From Colimorpha sp045597945 (GTDB lineage Bacteria > Bacteroidota > Bacteroidia > Bacteroidales > P3): 15,452 bases of DNA. Position 1 is the first letter of the stretch, and every line of letters starts with the position of its first letter. Under the pieces are notes generated by a model. The model searched no databases. It saw nothing but the letters and a program-made list of their open reading frames with translations, and was not told where the DNA came from. A program made the translations under genes and the position numbers. The stretch covers positions 1 to 15,452 of the forward strand of contig JAZLLD010000094.1 in NCBI GenBank assembly GCA_045597945.1. Reading direction: 5' to 3'. Shown piece after piece: positions 15,240 through 15,452 of this stretch.

Positions 15240-15452
15240 TTATTCCACGATTAGTTTCTCGTAGGCAGAGTGGCCGGGGGTGGTGACGGTGATGAAGTAC
15301 AGGCCTGCGGGGATCTTGCTCAGAGAGATGGTATGTGTGCTGAGATTCATGGCCTCGGAGTGGAGTTTCTTGCCTGCGGCGTCATAGATGTGCAGCCATG
15401 CGTCGTTGAGCGGCATGCTCTCCGGGCAGGTGACCAGCACTTTGTCGTGGGC
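15240..15452 (-). CDS. C-terminal T9SS type A sorting domain of a secreted protein (5' part outside window)
   Basis: The last 70 residues of a protein whose start lies beyond the right edge; the frame is open from 15452 to the TAA at 15240. The pattern WLHIYDAAGKKLHSEAMN, then HTISLSKIPAGLYFITVTT and a final EKLIVE, is the type IX secretion C-terminal domain (Por_Secre_tail): a 'V/L-x-I-x-D-x-x-G-K' strand, a 'L-P-x-G-x-Y-x-I/V' strand, and a Lys-containing last strand. The protein is therefore predicted to cross the outer membrane by T9SS and be attached to the surface or released. Its catalytic or binding part is not visible. It implies that T9SS genes exist elsewhere in this genome. Confidence 0.87.
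   Translation of the reverse strand, partial: AHDKVLVTCPESMPLNDAWLHIYDAAGKKLHSEAMNLSTHTISLSKIPAGLYFITVTTPGHSAYEKLIVE

Overview
The window looks like chromosomal DNA from a member of the Bacteroidales (phylum Bacteroidota). Several independent signs point that way. Promoter -7 elements fit the Bacteroidota pattern TAnnTTTG (625-632, 13901-13908 and, on the minus strand, 13880-13887). Start codons are preceded by A-rich sequence with no Shine-Dalgarno motif. There are four lipoproteins, two with Lys/Asp-rich residues just after the lipobox cysteine like the surface-export signal of this phylum, a DUF5723-type outer-membrane protein and a type IX secretion (T9SS) C-terminal sorting domain. Genus or species cannot be named from the sequence alone.

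Left part, plus strand: the 3' end of an IS4-family transposase (to 341), a 339-base gap with an interspersed repeat and a promoter, then ridA (681-1055), an acyl-CoA dehydrogenase of butyryl-CoA dehydrogenase type (1179-2318), etfB (2382-3167) and etfA (3173-4183), closed by a strong intrinsic terminator (4211-4248). The dehydrogenase and the two flavoprotein subunits form one functional unit that reduces an enoyl-CoA such as crotonyl-CoA, probably with flavin-based electron bifurcation. RidA is a housekeeping enamine/imine deaminase.

Middle part, minus strand, read from right to left: a lipoprotein of unknown function (13848-12538) and a DUF5723 barrel-like protein (12533-11127), four bases apart; the ribosome-assembly GTPase Der (11053-9746); a MORN-repeat lipoprotein (9676-8957); a CCA-adding/poly(A)-polymerase-family tRNA nucleotidyltransferase with an HD domain (8930-7506); miaA, which overlaps it and starts with TTG (7516-6647); and two adjacent lipoproteins (6574-5819 and 5812-4988) ending at a second strong terminator (4928-4957). 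Der, Cca and MiaA are core translation-related functions interleaved with envelope proteins.

Right part: a secreted alpha/beta-hydrolase on the plus strand (13935-14858), divergent from the minus-strand cluster with overlapping promoters, then a 381-base gap full of short repeats, and the C-terminal end of a T9SS cargo protein entering from the right edge on the minus strand (15452-15240).

The genes are mostly ordinary. The unusual content is in the intergenic DNA. Most of the larger gaps carry a short-unit tandem or palindromic array, each with a different unit: 15 bp before the dehydrogenase, 9 bp TCTAGAACT between dehydrogenase and etfB, 11 bp CCCGTTGAAGG-like units in three places (two of them longer related copies in inverted orientation near the two ends of the window), clustered ATTTTACAT palindromes in the convergent gap, and two separate 8-bp arrays after the hydrolase. 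No CRISPR array, tRNA, rRNA or defence system was seen.
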